Positions 51,299-60,482 of a stretch of 64,000 nt of DNA are shown here, piece after piece (the first letter of the stretch is position 1; each line of letters begins with the position of its first letter). Below the pieces are notes generated by a model that was not told the DNA's origin, searched no databases, and saw only the letters and a list, made by a program, of their open reading frames with translations. The stretch is from NCBI RefSeq assembly GCF_011393335.1, contig NZ_CP049865.1, positions 248,001-312,000 on the forward strand. Direction: 5' to 3'. This DNA is from Propioniciclava coleopterorum (GTDB taxonomy: Bacteria; Actinomycetota; Actinomycetes; Propionibacteriales; Propionibacteriaceae). The translations under genes and the position numbers were made by a program.

Positions 51299-54192
51299 TC
51301 AGCGCGAGGCGGCGGTGTACCATGCAGCCGCCTCGGCCCGGCTCCGCGCCCCCACCTTCCCCAGAATCGCCGACACATGCACCGACGCCGTCTTCGGCGA
51401 AATGAACAACACCCGCGCAATCTCCGGATTCGACAATCCCTGCGCCACCAACCCCAACACCTCACGCTCCCGCGCCGTCAACTCATCAGCACCCGCACGC
51501 CCCCGCGCCTCGAACGCCCCACCCCGACGCGCCCACCGACCCAACCGCGCACACCCGTGGCCGGGGCGTCGCGCGCGATCGCGGCGAACGTCTCCGCGGC
51601 CCCGGCGGCGTCGCCGGCCAGGGCCTGGACGCCCGCGAACTGGAACGCCACGACGTGGCGCGTCGTGCGCTCGACGTCGTCCTGGGCGGCCCGGTCGGCA
51701 GCCGCGCGCCAGGCCGCCGTGCGGGTCTCGGACGGGACGTCACGGCCGCCCGCAACAGTCGGGCCAGTTCGGCCTTCCAGCCGCGGCGCAGCACGCGCAG
51801 GTCGGCGTCGACCGCGGCCAGTACGGCTCGGGCGGCCTCGCCCTGATCGGCCCTGCGGGCCAGTTCGGCCGCCCACAGCACCGCCGGCAGCGCCTCGACG
51901 CGCAGGCCGGCGACCTGATCGCTCGGGAGCGTCATCGCCTCGGCGGCCGCCGTCATGACCCGCTGCAGCCCGGCGTCCGCCTGGGCCTGGGGCCCCTCCA
52001 GCAGAGCGACGACCGCCTGCTCGAGCGCGAAGCGGGAGGTGCCGATCTGCTCCTGCTCGTCATCGGACAGATCGACCTCCGCCGGGTCCTCCGCCTCCTC
52101 GGTCGGGCGGGGCGATCGTCCCAGAACAGGGACCGCCTCTCCAGGCGGCGGCAGAAGGACCGGAACGCGACGTCACTCGGCAGGAGCATCCACGCGCGCC
52201 GGGCCATCCGCCGGCCCTCCTCTCCCTCGCCCAGCCCGATCAGCGCCTCGGCCAGGTTGCTGAGAATCAGCACGCCGTGACCACGCTCCACCCCGACGGC
52301 GACGGCGTCGGCGTAGGCGGACCGCCCTTCCTGCACGGCGTCCGCGAACCGGCCGGCGCGCGTCAGGACGTCGATGAGGTTCGCACGCGGCACCATCTGC
52401 ATCGCCGGATCCGCCTCGTGGCTCACCGCCTTCCGGGTGAGGCGCTCGACCTCGTCGAAGTCCCCCGAACGCTCGGCGATGATCCCCTGTGCGGTCGCCG
52501 CCATCCCCCGCAGCTGCTCATCGTCGAGCAGGTCGGCTAGCCGCGCAGCCTCGCGCGCCTGGGCGGGCGCCGCCGTGGTGTCACGGCTGTTGCCCCGAGC
52601 AGGGCGAGCGCCTCCGAGCGGACGCGCATCGCGTCCGGCTCGTCGAGACCCGCCACGAGACGCTCGGCCTCCCGCACGTGCCGAAGGCCGGCCTCCGTCC
52701 CCTGGACGCCTACCTGCGCCAAGCCGAGCTCGAGTTCCATGCGGGCCCGATCAACGGTGGTGAGCCCCTCACGTGCAAGCACCTCCTCGGCCAGCCGCAT
52801 CGCCCGGCGGACCTCTCCCGAGATCCGGATCACGTTGACGGTGCGGGCCGCGAGGGCCATGAACTCGCCCGCCGAGACCCGTGTCGTCGGCGCGACCTTG
52901 TCCCAGAGCGCCAGGAGTCGTTCGCCGCACTGCGCCTCGGTGGGCACCGCGAGGGCCCGACGCGCCTGTCGCAGCGCCACGGCCGTGGCCCGGAACGCCG
53001 CCTCGTCGTCGCGGGCCGCGACCCAGTGGGCCGCCGCCTCCACGGCCGGCCCGGCGTCGCCGCCGTCCACGCGGGCCTGGAGCACGGTCGCGTAGGCGCG
53101 GTGGAGCGCCAGTCGCTGGCCGGAGAGGAGTTCGTCGTAGACCGCCTCCTGGATCAGCGCGTGCCGGAAGGCGTAGCCGTCGCCCTCGGGCTGGATCACG
53201 CCGGCCCAGACGGCGCTGGCCAGCCCGGCGTCCAGGTCGAGGGGGCGGCCCTGGGCCGCGGCGGCGAGGACGTCATGGGCCACGAAGACGCCGCCGACGG
53301 CGAGCACGTCCACGACGGCCCGCGGGTTGGCGTCCAGCCCGTCAACCCGGGCCAGGACGACGTCGCGCAGGGTGCTGGGCAGCGGGGCGTCGCCGAGCCG
53401 GACGAGCTCCTCCACGAAGAAGGGGACGCCTTCGCTGCGGGCCACCAGCCGCGCGGCCTCCTCGGGCCCGACCTCGCGCCCCAGCAGACGGCTGGCCTGG
53501 TCGGCGACCCCGTCGGCGTCCAGTCGGGTCAGCTCGACGGTGGTGACGGCCCGGTTGCGCTCCAGTTCGACCAGCACCGATCGCAGCGGATGACCGCGGC
53601 CCAGGTCCTCACCGCGGTAGCTGCCGATCAGCGTCAGGTGCCGCCCGCGCAGCGTGGACGCGAACGTGCGCAGCAACGCCAGGGTCGCCGCGTCGGCCCA
53701 GTGCAGATCCTCGATGACGAGCACGAGGTGATGGTCCTGCGACAGCGCCTCGATGACGCGCTCGACGGCCTCGGCGACGTAGTCCCCCGAGCCCGGCGGC
53801 ACCGGCTCGTCGGTGCGGAGCTCGGGCACGAGCGTCGCCAGGGTCGCCAGGACGGCCGGCGACCCCGCCGCGCGACGCAGGTCGGTCTCCCCCACCGCCT
53901 GGCCCAGTTCGTGCAGGAGTCGGCGCACCGGGGCGAACGGGGCACCGATCGTCCCGAGATCGACGCACTGCCCGGTCGCCACGACGGGCGCCATCGCCGC
54001 CCCCGCGGTGTGCCGGGCGAGCGCCTCGGTCAGCAGGCGCGTCTTGCCGATGCCCGCCTCTCCACGCAGCAGCACGACCCGCGCACGCCCCGTCACGCCC
54101 TCGGCCAGGGCGTCGGTGAGAACGGCGAGTTCCTCGCCCCGGCCGACCAGGGCGACCTCAGCCCCCATCACGGGTTCATCGTGGCTCGTCAC
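51299..54192 (-). pseudogene. LAL-type LuxR family regulator with AAA ATPase domain, four frameshifts
   Basis: A large ATP-binding LuxR regulator (about 960 residues if repaired). The first frame from GTG 54192 has VGRGEELAVL, Walker A RGEAGIGKTRLLTEAL and Walker B LVLVIEDLHWAD. It then runs through helical repeats to about 52590. There the frame changes to LADLLDDEQLRGMAATAQG, changes again near 52109 (GGGG run) to TEEAEDPAEVDLSDDEQE, near 51745 to PSETRTAAWRAAADRAA, and near 51550 to the C-terminal LuxR helix-turn-helix LTAREREVLGLVAQGLSNPE. The last ~240 bp use many T-ending and TTG codons, unlike the rest. Probably a true pseudogene, though some indels may be base-call errors. Confidence 0.75.
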
Positions 54193-54306
54193 CACGCCCC
54201 CCGACAAGGGGAGCCTGCACCCGTCCACGGACGGGTGAGCCTCCCCTTCCGGGACGCGGTCGGCCGGTGCCGGGGACCCGGGGACGGCGCCCACCGAGGA
54301 CAGCGC

Positions 54307-54336
54307 GACGCCCGACCGGGCTGCCGGTCGGGCGTC
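54307..54336 (-). terminator. terminator after the small gene at 54347
   Basis: GACGCCCGACCGG pairs perfectly with CCGGTCGGGCGTC around a GCTG loop. Confidence 0.75.
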
Positions 54337-54346
54337 GAAAGGGCGA

Positions 54347-54553
54347 TCATGCGGCGGGCGACGGGGTGGGTGCGGGGCGCAGGTGGAGCCGCAGGCGGGC
54401 CAGCAGCCCCACCGGCACCGGACGCGTCACCGGCGCGTGCTCCGACACCACCGAGGGCCGCTCGGCGCGCCGACGCATCATCTCCACCTCGCGCTCCATG
54501 CGGGACCGCTCCTGCTGCGCGAGGGTGAAAGTGGTGAAAGTGGTGACGTCCAT
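54347..54553 (-). CDS. hypothetical small protein
   Basis: A 68-residue basic protein with no recognised family. It has the best Shine-Dalgarno sequence of the area (AAGGAG, seven bases before ATG 54553) and its own terminator, which together support a real gene. The first part, TTFTTFTLAQQERSRMEREV, is followed by EMMRRRAERP, likely a short helix; the C-terminus is Leu/Arg/Pro-rich. It contains no clear membrane segment. The 260 bp between it and the next gene hold no gene that I can see. Confidence 0.6.
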   Translation of the reverse strand: MDVTTFTTFTLAQQERSRMEREVEMMRRRAERPSVVSEHAPVTRPVPVGLLARLRLHLRPAPTPSPAA

Positions 54554-54813
54554 GACCGAACTCCTTGACCTGGATGCCGGCTCCCTGCCGACAACAGAAG
54601 ACTCCGCTCCAAGGCCCCCACCCGCCTATCGGACGATCGCCCTATCTTCGCCGGGCGACGTCCTAGTCGGAGGCCTTCTGCGCCCGGATCGGGGCGGCGA
54701 ACGCCTCACCCGCGCCTCAGAACGCGACCCAACGGCTCAGATCCGCCGCCCCGGCGGCGGACGTGGGGCGTCCGGTGGGAATGCGCAGGCCCCATGCCGC
54801 TGTTGTGCTGAGC

Positions 54814-55539
54814 ATGAAGATCGACATCTGGTCCGACATCGCCTGCCCCTGGTGCTACATCGGGCTGACCCGCTTCGAGCGTGCGCTCGCCGGCTTCGAG
54901 CACGCCGAAGGGGTCCAGGTCGTCCATCACAGCTTCCAGCTCGATCCCACGCTGCCCGAGTCGTTCGACGGCACCGAGGCCGAGTACCTGGCAGCGCGCA
55001 AGGGCGGCTCGGTCGCCGACATGCGCGCCATGTTCGCCCACGTCGCCCGTGCGGCCGCGACCGAGGACCTCACGATGGACTTCGACACCCTCGTGGTGGC
55101 CAACTCCCGCCGCGCCCACCGGCTGCTGCACGCGGCCCGCGACGCCGACCCCACCGGCGGCGTCCAGCGTCGCCTGGAGGACGCGCTGTTCCGCGCCCAC
55201 TTCACCGACGGCGAGTCCATCTCCGACGCCGACGTGCTGGTGCGTCTGGCCGTCGCCGCGGGCATGGACGCCGACCTGGCGCGCGCCGCCCTGGACGACC
55301 CGGAGCGCGACGCGCAGGTGGCGGCCGACATCGCCCGGGCGTCCCAGCTGGGGATCAGCGGCGTCCCGTTCTTCGTGCTGGCCGACAAGTACGGCATCTC
55401 GGGCGCGCAGCCGCTGGAGGCCTTCACCCAGGCGCTCGCGCAGGTGTGGGACGAGATCCACCCGCGCGTCGAGCCGCTGAAGGTGCCCGGCCTGGAGGGC
55501 TTCTCCGGCGGTCAGGCCTGCGGTCCCGACGGCTGCTGA
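54814..55539 (+). CDS. DsbA family oxidoreductase, FrnE-like
   Basis: A 241-residue cytoplasmic thioredoxin-fold protein. The active site is CPWC at residues 11-14 in IWSDIACPWCYIGLTRFE. The helical insert (about 60-170) and SGVPFFVLADKYGISGAQP with the cis-proline match the FrnE family. An extra CGPDGC motif ends the protein; many actinobacterial FrnE proteins have such a C-terminal cysteine pair. Likely a thiol-disulfide exchange enzyme, possibly in oxidative stress. I used ATG 54814; an in-frame GTG at 54763 would add 17 residues that do not fit the fold. Confidence 0.9.
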   Translation: MKIDIWSDIACPWCYIGLTRFERALAGFEHAEGVQVVHHSFQLDPTLPESFDGTEAEYLAARKGGSVADMRAMFAHVARAAATEDLTMDFDTLVVANSRRAHRLLHAARDADPTGGVQRRLEDALFRAHFTDGESISDADVLVRLAVAAGMDADLARAALDDPERDAQVAADIARASQLGISGVPFFVLADKYGISGAQPLEAFTQALAQVWDEIHPRVEPLKVPGLEGFSGGQACGPDGC

Positions 55540-55573
55540 GGCGCCATCGGCCCGGGTGCGTCGGGTCGCCGCG

Positions 55574-56391
55574 TCAGCCCAGCGCCGCGTAGGCGGCGTC
55601 CAGCAGCGGCTCGGGCGGACACTCCAGACCGGTGAACAGCCGGATCTGATCCAGCGCCTGCCCGACCAGCAGGTCGATCCCGGACAACTGCACGATCCCG
55701 GCGGCGCGCGCCGCCCGGTCCAACGCCGTCGGGTAGTGGTTGTACGTGGCGTCGAAGGCCGCGCCCGTGAGGCGCGCCAGGCCGGCGGCCGTCGCCTCGG
55801 GCAGCGGGGCGCTGACCGTGGACACCAGCACGTCGACGGCGTCGGCGTCGGGAATCTCGCCCCAGACCCCGTACTGCAGCCGGACGCCGAGCCGCTCCGC
55901 CAGGCCGGCGAGGCTGGCGCGGGCGTTGGCCTCCGAGCGCGCCAGGATCAGCGCGTCGGTGACGCCGAGGTCGGCCAGCGAGAACAGCGCCGAGCGCGCC
56001 GTCGCGCCGTTGCCGAGGACGATCGCCGAGGACGCCTCCCGCACGCCGGCGCGTCCCAGGGCTCCGATCAGACCGGTGACGTCGGTGTTCTCCACCCGCG
56101 CCGGCTCGTCGCCCCGCGCGAAGACGAACGTGTTGCCCGAATCGAGCAGCCGGGCGCGCTCCGACGCCTCGCCCAACGCCAGCACCGCGTGCTTCAGCGG
56201 CGCCGTGCACGACAGGCCGACCCACTCGGGCCGCAGCCCGCGACGAAGCCGGCCAGGTCGTCGGCGTCGAGCTCGTGACGCCCGTAGTCCCAGGCGTCCT
56301 CGATGCCCAGCACCCGGTACGCCGTGCCGTGGATGAGCGGGCTGAGCGAGTGCTGGATCGGCTTGCCGGCCACCGCGCAGCGTCGGATCAC
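55574..56391 (-). pseudogene. aroE: shikimate dehydrogenase, one frameshift
   Basis: AroE reduces 3-dehydroshikimate to shikimate. The first frame from GTG 56391 gives CAVAGKPIQHSLSPLIHGTA, the shikimate-binding start. It breaks at the C run 56237-56239. One more base restores GLRPEWVGLSCTAPLKHAVL with the catalytic lysine, then NTDVTGLIGAL, VLGNGATARSAL (NADP loop) and the C-terminal GIDLLVGQALDQIRLFTG. The repaired protein is about 272 residues, normal for the family. The GTG overlaps the stop of the thioesterase gene. As aroE is usually needed, a base-call error is likely. Confidence 0.82.
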
Positions 56392-57259
56392 GCCAGACCC
56401 TCCGCGCCGATGGCCGCCCAGCGCCGCGCCGCGTCGTGCAGTTCGTCCGGCAGCGGCTGCGGGCGTCCGTCGGCGTCGCCGTGCACGAGGACGGTGGTGG
56501 ACCGCGCGAGCACCGCGCCGCCCTCGGGGTCCACGACCTCGGCGGCCAGGGTCATGGACGTGCGCCCGAGGCGTCCGATCGCGGTGCGGACCTCGTACGG
56601 CGCCAGCCGGTGCTGCATCTGGGCCAGGTAGCGCAGGTCCTGCCGGGCGACCATCCAGGTGTGCTCCACCTCGGCGCCCCGCCCGGTGATGGCGTTGTCG
56701 AGCAGCGGCTCCTTCAGGGCGATCCGCGCCTCGGCGACGTAGTCGAAGAACACCACGTTGTTGACGTGGCCGTAGGTGTCGACGTCGGACCAGCGCACCG
56801 TGATCGGGTGCCGGTGGTAGCCGTCCCCGACCCGGAAGTCGCCCAGGGGCGCGAAGGCGTCCAGCTCGGTGCTGCGCTCGGCGAACCAGGCCCGCTCCGG
56901 CGGGCCAGCCGCGCCGGGCGGTGCGCCGCGAAGTCGAAGTTGGCCATCAGCGTCCGGGCGCGGGCCACGAGGCGTTCGCCCTGGAACACCTCGTAGCCGA
57001 GGTCGAACTGCGCCGCGCCGACCCGCCCGACCCACAGGTCGACGTCCACGTCCTCCCCGCCGAACCAGACCGGACCCAGGTACTCCACCCGGTGCTCGAC
57101 GACGATGATCCCGTCGCCGAGCAGGTGGCCCTGCGGGCTGTTCAGCAGGAAGTCGACGCGCGCCTCCTGCAGGTAGTCCAGGATGCTGGCGTTGTTGGCG
57201 TGCCCCTGGGCGTCGAGGTCGACCCAGCGCAGCGGGACGCGGACGCGGTAGGCCTCCAA
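56388..57259 (-). pseudogene. acyl-CoA thioesterase with two hot-dog domains, one frameshift
   Basis: A double 4HBT-type hot-dog thioesterase of about 290 residues after repair. Domain 1 begins at TTG 57259 (RVRVPLRWVDLDAQGHANNA), with the catalytic-region motif VDLDAQGHANN. The frame breaks near the G run 56902-56904. Domain 2 has HPITVRWSDVDTYGHVNNVV and ends IGAEGLA. Both domains keep the Asp/Asn pattern of active enzymes. The TTG start follows GAGGACTGAG and overlaps the end region of fadD, so a fadD-thioesterase pair is likely. One missing base in a homopolymer explains the split. Confidence 0.78.
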
Positions 57260-57260
57260 C

Positions 57261-59072
57261 TCAGTCCTCGACCTCGTACATCGAGTCGACCAGGTCCGCG
57301 TAGTCCTTCGCGATCGCGGAGCGCCGCAGCTTCATGTTCGCCGTGACGCCGCCCTGCTCGACGGTCAGCTCGTGGTCGAGGATCGCGTACTTCTTGACCG
57401 TCTCCCAGCGCTCCAGCTTGGCGTTGGCCCGCCGCAGGAACCGGTCGATGGACTCCCGCATCTCGGGGAGCTGGGTCACCTCGGCGTAGCTCATGCCCTC
57501 CTTGCCGTGCCGCGTGGCCCAGTTCTCGACCGCGGCCGGGTCCAGGGTGAGCAGCGCGGAGATGTACTTGCGGCCGTCCCCGACCGCGACGGCCTGCGAC
57601 ACGTAGGGGATGTTGGCGGCCAGCGCGCCCTCGACCTTCTGCGGGGCGACGTACTTGCCGCCCGACGTCTTCATCAGGTCCTTCTTGCGATCGGTGATCC
57701 GCAGGTAGCCGTCGGCGTCCAGCTCGCCGATGTCGCCGGTGTGGAACCAGCCGTCGGCGTCCAGCACCTCGGCGGTCTGCTCGGGATCCTTGTGGTAGCC
57801 GCGCATCACGCCCGGCCCCTTGAGCAGCACCTCGCCGTCCTCGGCGATCCGGAACTCCGAGCCGGGCAGCGCCGGGCCGACCGTGCCGAAGCGCGGCGTG
57901 CTCGGCACGTTGACCGACGCCACCGCCGACGTCTCGGTCGAGCCGTAGCCCTCCACGACGACGATGCCGGCCGAGTAGAACCACTCCTGCACCTGCTCGC
58001 TCAGCTTGGCCGAGCCGGAGATGAAGAACTCGATGTTGCCGCCCATCTTCTCCTTCAGCGAGGAGAAGACCAGCTTGTCGGCGATCTTGTAGGCGATGCC
58101 CATCGCGAACGGCAGCGGCTTGCCCTCGAGGCGGTACGGGCGCGACTCGCGGCCCACCGCGAACGCCCAGCGGGCGATCTTCGCCTTCACGCCCGTGGCC
58201 GTCTTGGCCTTCACCGCGTTGCGCACCTTCTCGAAGATGCGGGGGGCGCCGCACATGAAGCTGGGGTGGGTCTCGCCCAGGCCCGGGACGATCTGCTCGA
58301 GTCGGCCGTCGACCACGGACGCGAACCCGATCTGCAGCTGGATCATCATGACGGCCTTGCCGAACACGTGGCTCAGCGGCAGCCAGAAGTACTGCAGCGA
58401 GTCCGGACCGATGATCTCGAGCTGGTCGACCGCGACGCCCTCGTAAGTCCAGTTGCTGTGCAGCAGTTCGACGCCCTTGGGCAGGCCCGTGGTTCCGGAG
58501 GTGTAGATGAGGGTCGCCAGCGAGTCGGGGCGGGTCGCCGCCACGGCGTCCTCGACCGCGCGCGGGTTCTCGGCCAGGTGCGCCCGGCCCTTCTCGCGGA
58601 GGGCGTCCAGGCTGTAGGCGTCCTCGTCGCTGCCGTCGAGCAGGATGGCCGCGCGCAACTGCTCGGCGCCGACGAGCTCGCGGAGCTTGGCCAGCTGCTC
58701 GGGGTTCTCCGCGACGAAGAAGTGCGAGTCCGAGTGCGTGATGATGTGGGCGAACTCCTCGCCCTGGGTGTTCGGGTACACCGTCGTGGTCGCGCCGCCG
58801 GCGCAGTTCGTGGCCAGGTCCATGAGGACCCACTCGATGCGCGTGTTGGACGCGATGGCGACGCGTTCCTCCGGCTGCAGGCCCAGGGCGAGCAGGCCCG
58901 CGGCGATCTCCCAGACGATGTCGCGCGTCCGGCGCCAGCTCAGGCTGACCCAGTCGCCGTGGTCGTCGGGATAGCGGAACGCCTCGTTGTTGGGCGTCGC
59001 TTCCACTCGCCCGCTGAACATCGCCCCGACCGTGGGTGGCCGGTTGTCGAGCACGTGCTGGATGTCGGTCAT
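57261..59072 (-). CDS. long-chain fatty acid--CoA ligase (AMP-binding), FadD15-like
   Basis: A 603-residue adenylate-forming enzyme that activates fatty acids to acyl-CoA. The AMP-binding signature is LIYTSGTTGLPKGVEL (about 178-193). Core motifs are VEGYGSTETSAV, GWFHTGDIGELDADGYLRIT and DRKKDLMKTSGGKYV, with the catalytic lysine of the C-terminal domain in KLERWETVKKYAI. The insert of about 100 residues (PSFMCGAPRIFEKVRNAVKA onwards) is typical of FadD15-type ligases. ATG 59072 has GGAAAGGA upstream. The hot-dog thioesterase gene follows directly, perhaps balancing the acyl-CoA pool. Confidence 0.93.
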   Translation of the reverse strand: MTDIQHVLDNRPPTVGAMFSGRVEATPNNEAFRYPDDHGDWVSLSWRRTRDIVWEIAAGLLALGLQPEERVAIASNTRIEWVLMDLATNCAGGATTTVYPNTQGEEFAHIITHSDSHFFVAENPEQLAKLRELVGAEQLRAAILLDGSDEDAYSLDALREKGRAHLAENPRAVEDAVAATRPDSLATLIYTSGTTGLPKGVELLHSNWTYEGVAVDQLEIIGPDSLQYFWLPLSHVFGKAVMMIQLQIGFASVVDGRLEQIVPGLGETHPSFMCGAPRIFEKVRNAVKAKTATGVKAKIARWAFAVGRESRPYRLEGKPLPFAMGIAYKIADKLVFSSLKEKMGGNIEFFISGSAKLSEQVQEWFYSAGIVVVEGYGSTETSAVASVNVPSTPRFGTVGPALPGSEFRIAEDGEVLLKGPGVMRGYHKDPEQTAEVLDADGWFHTGDIGELDADGYLRITDRKKDLMKTSGGKYVAPQKVEGALAANIPYVSQAVAVGDGRKYISALLTLDPAAVENWATRHGKEGMSYAEVTQLPEMRESIDRFLRRANAKLERWETVKKYAILDHELTVEQGGVTANMKLRRSAIAKDYADLVDSMYEVED

Positions 59073-59303
59073 CGTCGATCCTTTCCAGGGCCTGCCGTCT
59101 CCGCCCCCGTTCATCGTTGCGTCAGTCTAGGGGGCAACAACCGCGAACGCCCCTGTGCACCCGCCGATTCCGGTCCGCGGGTCGCGCTCGCGCGCTACGT
59201 TGAGCGGACTGGAGGCGGGCGATCCTTCGACCGGCGGTGGTCGCCGGGCGGCCGCCGTGGCCGTCCCTCGAACCGTGGACCCGCGCTCCGCGCCGAGGCT
59301 GTC

Positions 59304-59930
59304 ATGAGGATGTGGGTACGGGCCGGGTTCCTCCTGGTCGCGACGCTGCTGCTCGCCGGATCGGGGTGCCGGGCGACCCTGCTGCTGCCGATCGCGTGGC
59401 CGTGCGCCCTCCCCTGGGTGTGCTGGGGATACACCGCGTTCCTGGGCGTCCTGCTGCTCACCCGGGCGGTCACCGGCTGGCCGGCGGTCGCCCTGGCCGC
59501 CCTGTCCGGGATCCCCGCGGGCATCGGGCTGAGCCGGGTCGGCTACGTCGCGGACGTGGCCGGGATGGCGCTGTGGGGCACGGGCGTCGTCCTGGCGATC
59601 GCCGTCCCGGTCAGCCTGGCCGTCTTTCCCGCCCGCCGCCGGAACTGCGTGGGAGCCGCCCTGTCCTGCGTCCCGCTGCTCACCGCCTTCCTGCTCAACC
59701 CCTACGCCGCCCACGCGTCCTGGCCGGCCTGGACCGCCATGGCCCTCCTGATGGGAATGGTGTTCGGGTTGGCGCGGCTCACGGTGAGTGGGGTGCGTCG
59801 CCTCGCCGACCGTCCGGGCTCGGTCAGCGCGGCCGCGGCCCTGGCCTGCCCCATCGCCGCCCTGGCCACGGTCATGGCGGTCGCGACCTGGTGGCTCGGG
59901 TTCGCTCTCAAGGTCGGCTCCGTCCTCTGA
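59304..59930 (+). CDS. hypothetical multi-pass membrane protein
   Basis: A 208-residue protein with about six hydrophobic segments (FLLVATLLLAGSGC, AFLGVLLLTRAVTGW, VVLAIAVPVSLAVF, LLMGMVFGLARL and ALATVMAVATWWLGFAL). It is rich in Trp and Cys for a membrane protein. The start AGSGC loosely resembles a lipobox but lacks the usual hydrophobic residue at -3, so lipidation is doubtful. ATG 59304 has GAGG upstream. No family recognised. Confidence 0.65.
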   Translation: MRMWVRAGFLLVATLLLAGSGCRATLLLPIAWPCALPWVCWGYTAFLGVLLLTRAVTGWPAVALAALSGIPAGIGLSRVGYVADVAGMALWGTGVVLAIAVPVSLAVFPARRRNCVGAALSCVPLLTAFLLNPYAAHASWPAWTAMALLMGMVFGLARLTVSGVRRLADRPGSVSAAAALACPIAALATVMAVATWWLGFALKVGSVL

Positions 59931-60010
59931 GGGCACGCGGAGGCACCCTGGGGCGGCTCACCACCGCGGTGGAACGTGCCAATATCCCCGTCGGCGCAGG
60001 CTCCGGCGGC

Positions 60011-60016
60011 TAGAAT
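60011..60016 (+). promoter_or_regulatory. -10 box for the marR-like gene (leaderless)
   Basis: TAGAAT lies six bases before ATG 60023. No Shine-Dalgarno sequence is present. The likely promoter serves both the regulator and the oxidoreductase gene after it. Confidence 0.5.
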
Positions 60017-60022
60017 GTCGAC

Positions 60023-60478
60023 ATGCCGAAAACGTCCGCCCGCTGGCTCAGCCAGGAGCAGCAGCTCGTGTGGCGGTCCTACCTCGACGCCGTCGCGAAG
60101 ATCGACCGGCACCTCGACGATCGGCTGCGCCCGTTCGGACTCGACCTGGGCGAGTACGAGATCCTGGTGCGGCTGTCGGAGTCCGAGGGTCGGCAGATGC
60201 GGATGTCCGACCTGGCGGCGGCCGCGCGGCAGTCCCGCTCGCGCCTCACGCACACCGTCACCCGCATGGAGCGCAAGGGCCTGATCCTGCGCACCCCCTG
60301 CCCGGACGACCGCCGCGGCGTGGTGGCCGAGCTCACCGAGGCGGGTCTGGACCTGCTGCGGGACGCCGCCCCCGAGCACGTCGCCTCGGTGCGCGACGTG
60401 TTCATCGACGCGGTCGAGCCGTCCGATTTCGCGGCCCTGGGACGCGCCATGGCGGCCGTGAACGCCGTGACACACTGA
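60023..60478 (+). CDS. MarR family transcriptional regulator
   Basis: A 151-residue winged-helix regulator. The recognition region is RMSDLAAAARQSRSRLTHTVTRM (about 57-80) and the wing is LRTPCPDDRRGVVAELT, the typical DxRxxxxxLT pattern. One cysteine in the wing (PCPDDRR) could be redox-sensitive. It lies 4 nt before a large FAD/Fe-S oxidoreductase gene and probably controls its own promoter and that gene. Confidence 0.92.
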   Translation: MPKTSARWLSQEQQLVWRSYLDAVAKIDRHLDDRLRPFGLDLGEYEILVRLSESEGRQMRMSDLAAAARQSRSRLTHTVTRMERKGLILRTPCPDDRRGVVAELTEAGLDLLRDAAPEHVASVRDVFIDAVEPSDFAALGRAMAAVNAVTH

Positions 60479-60482
60479 CGCG

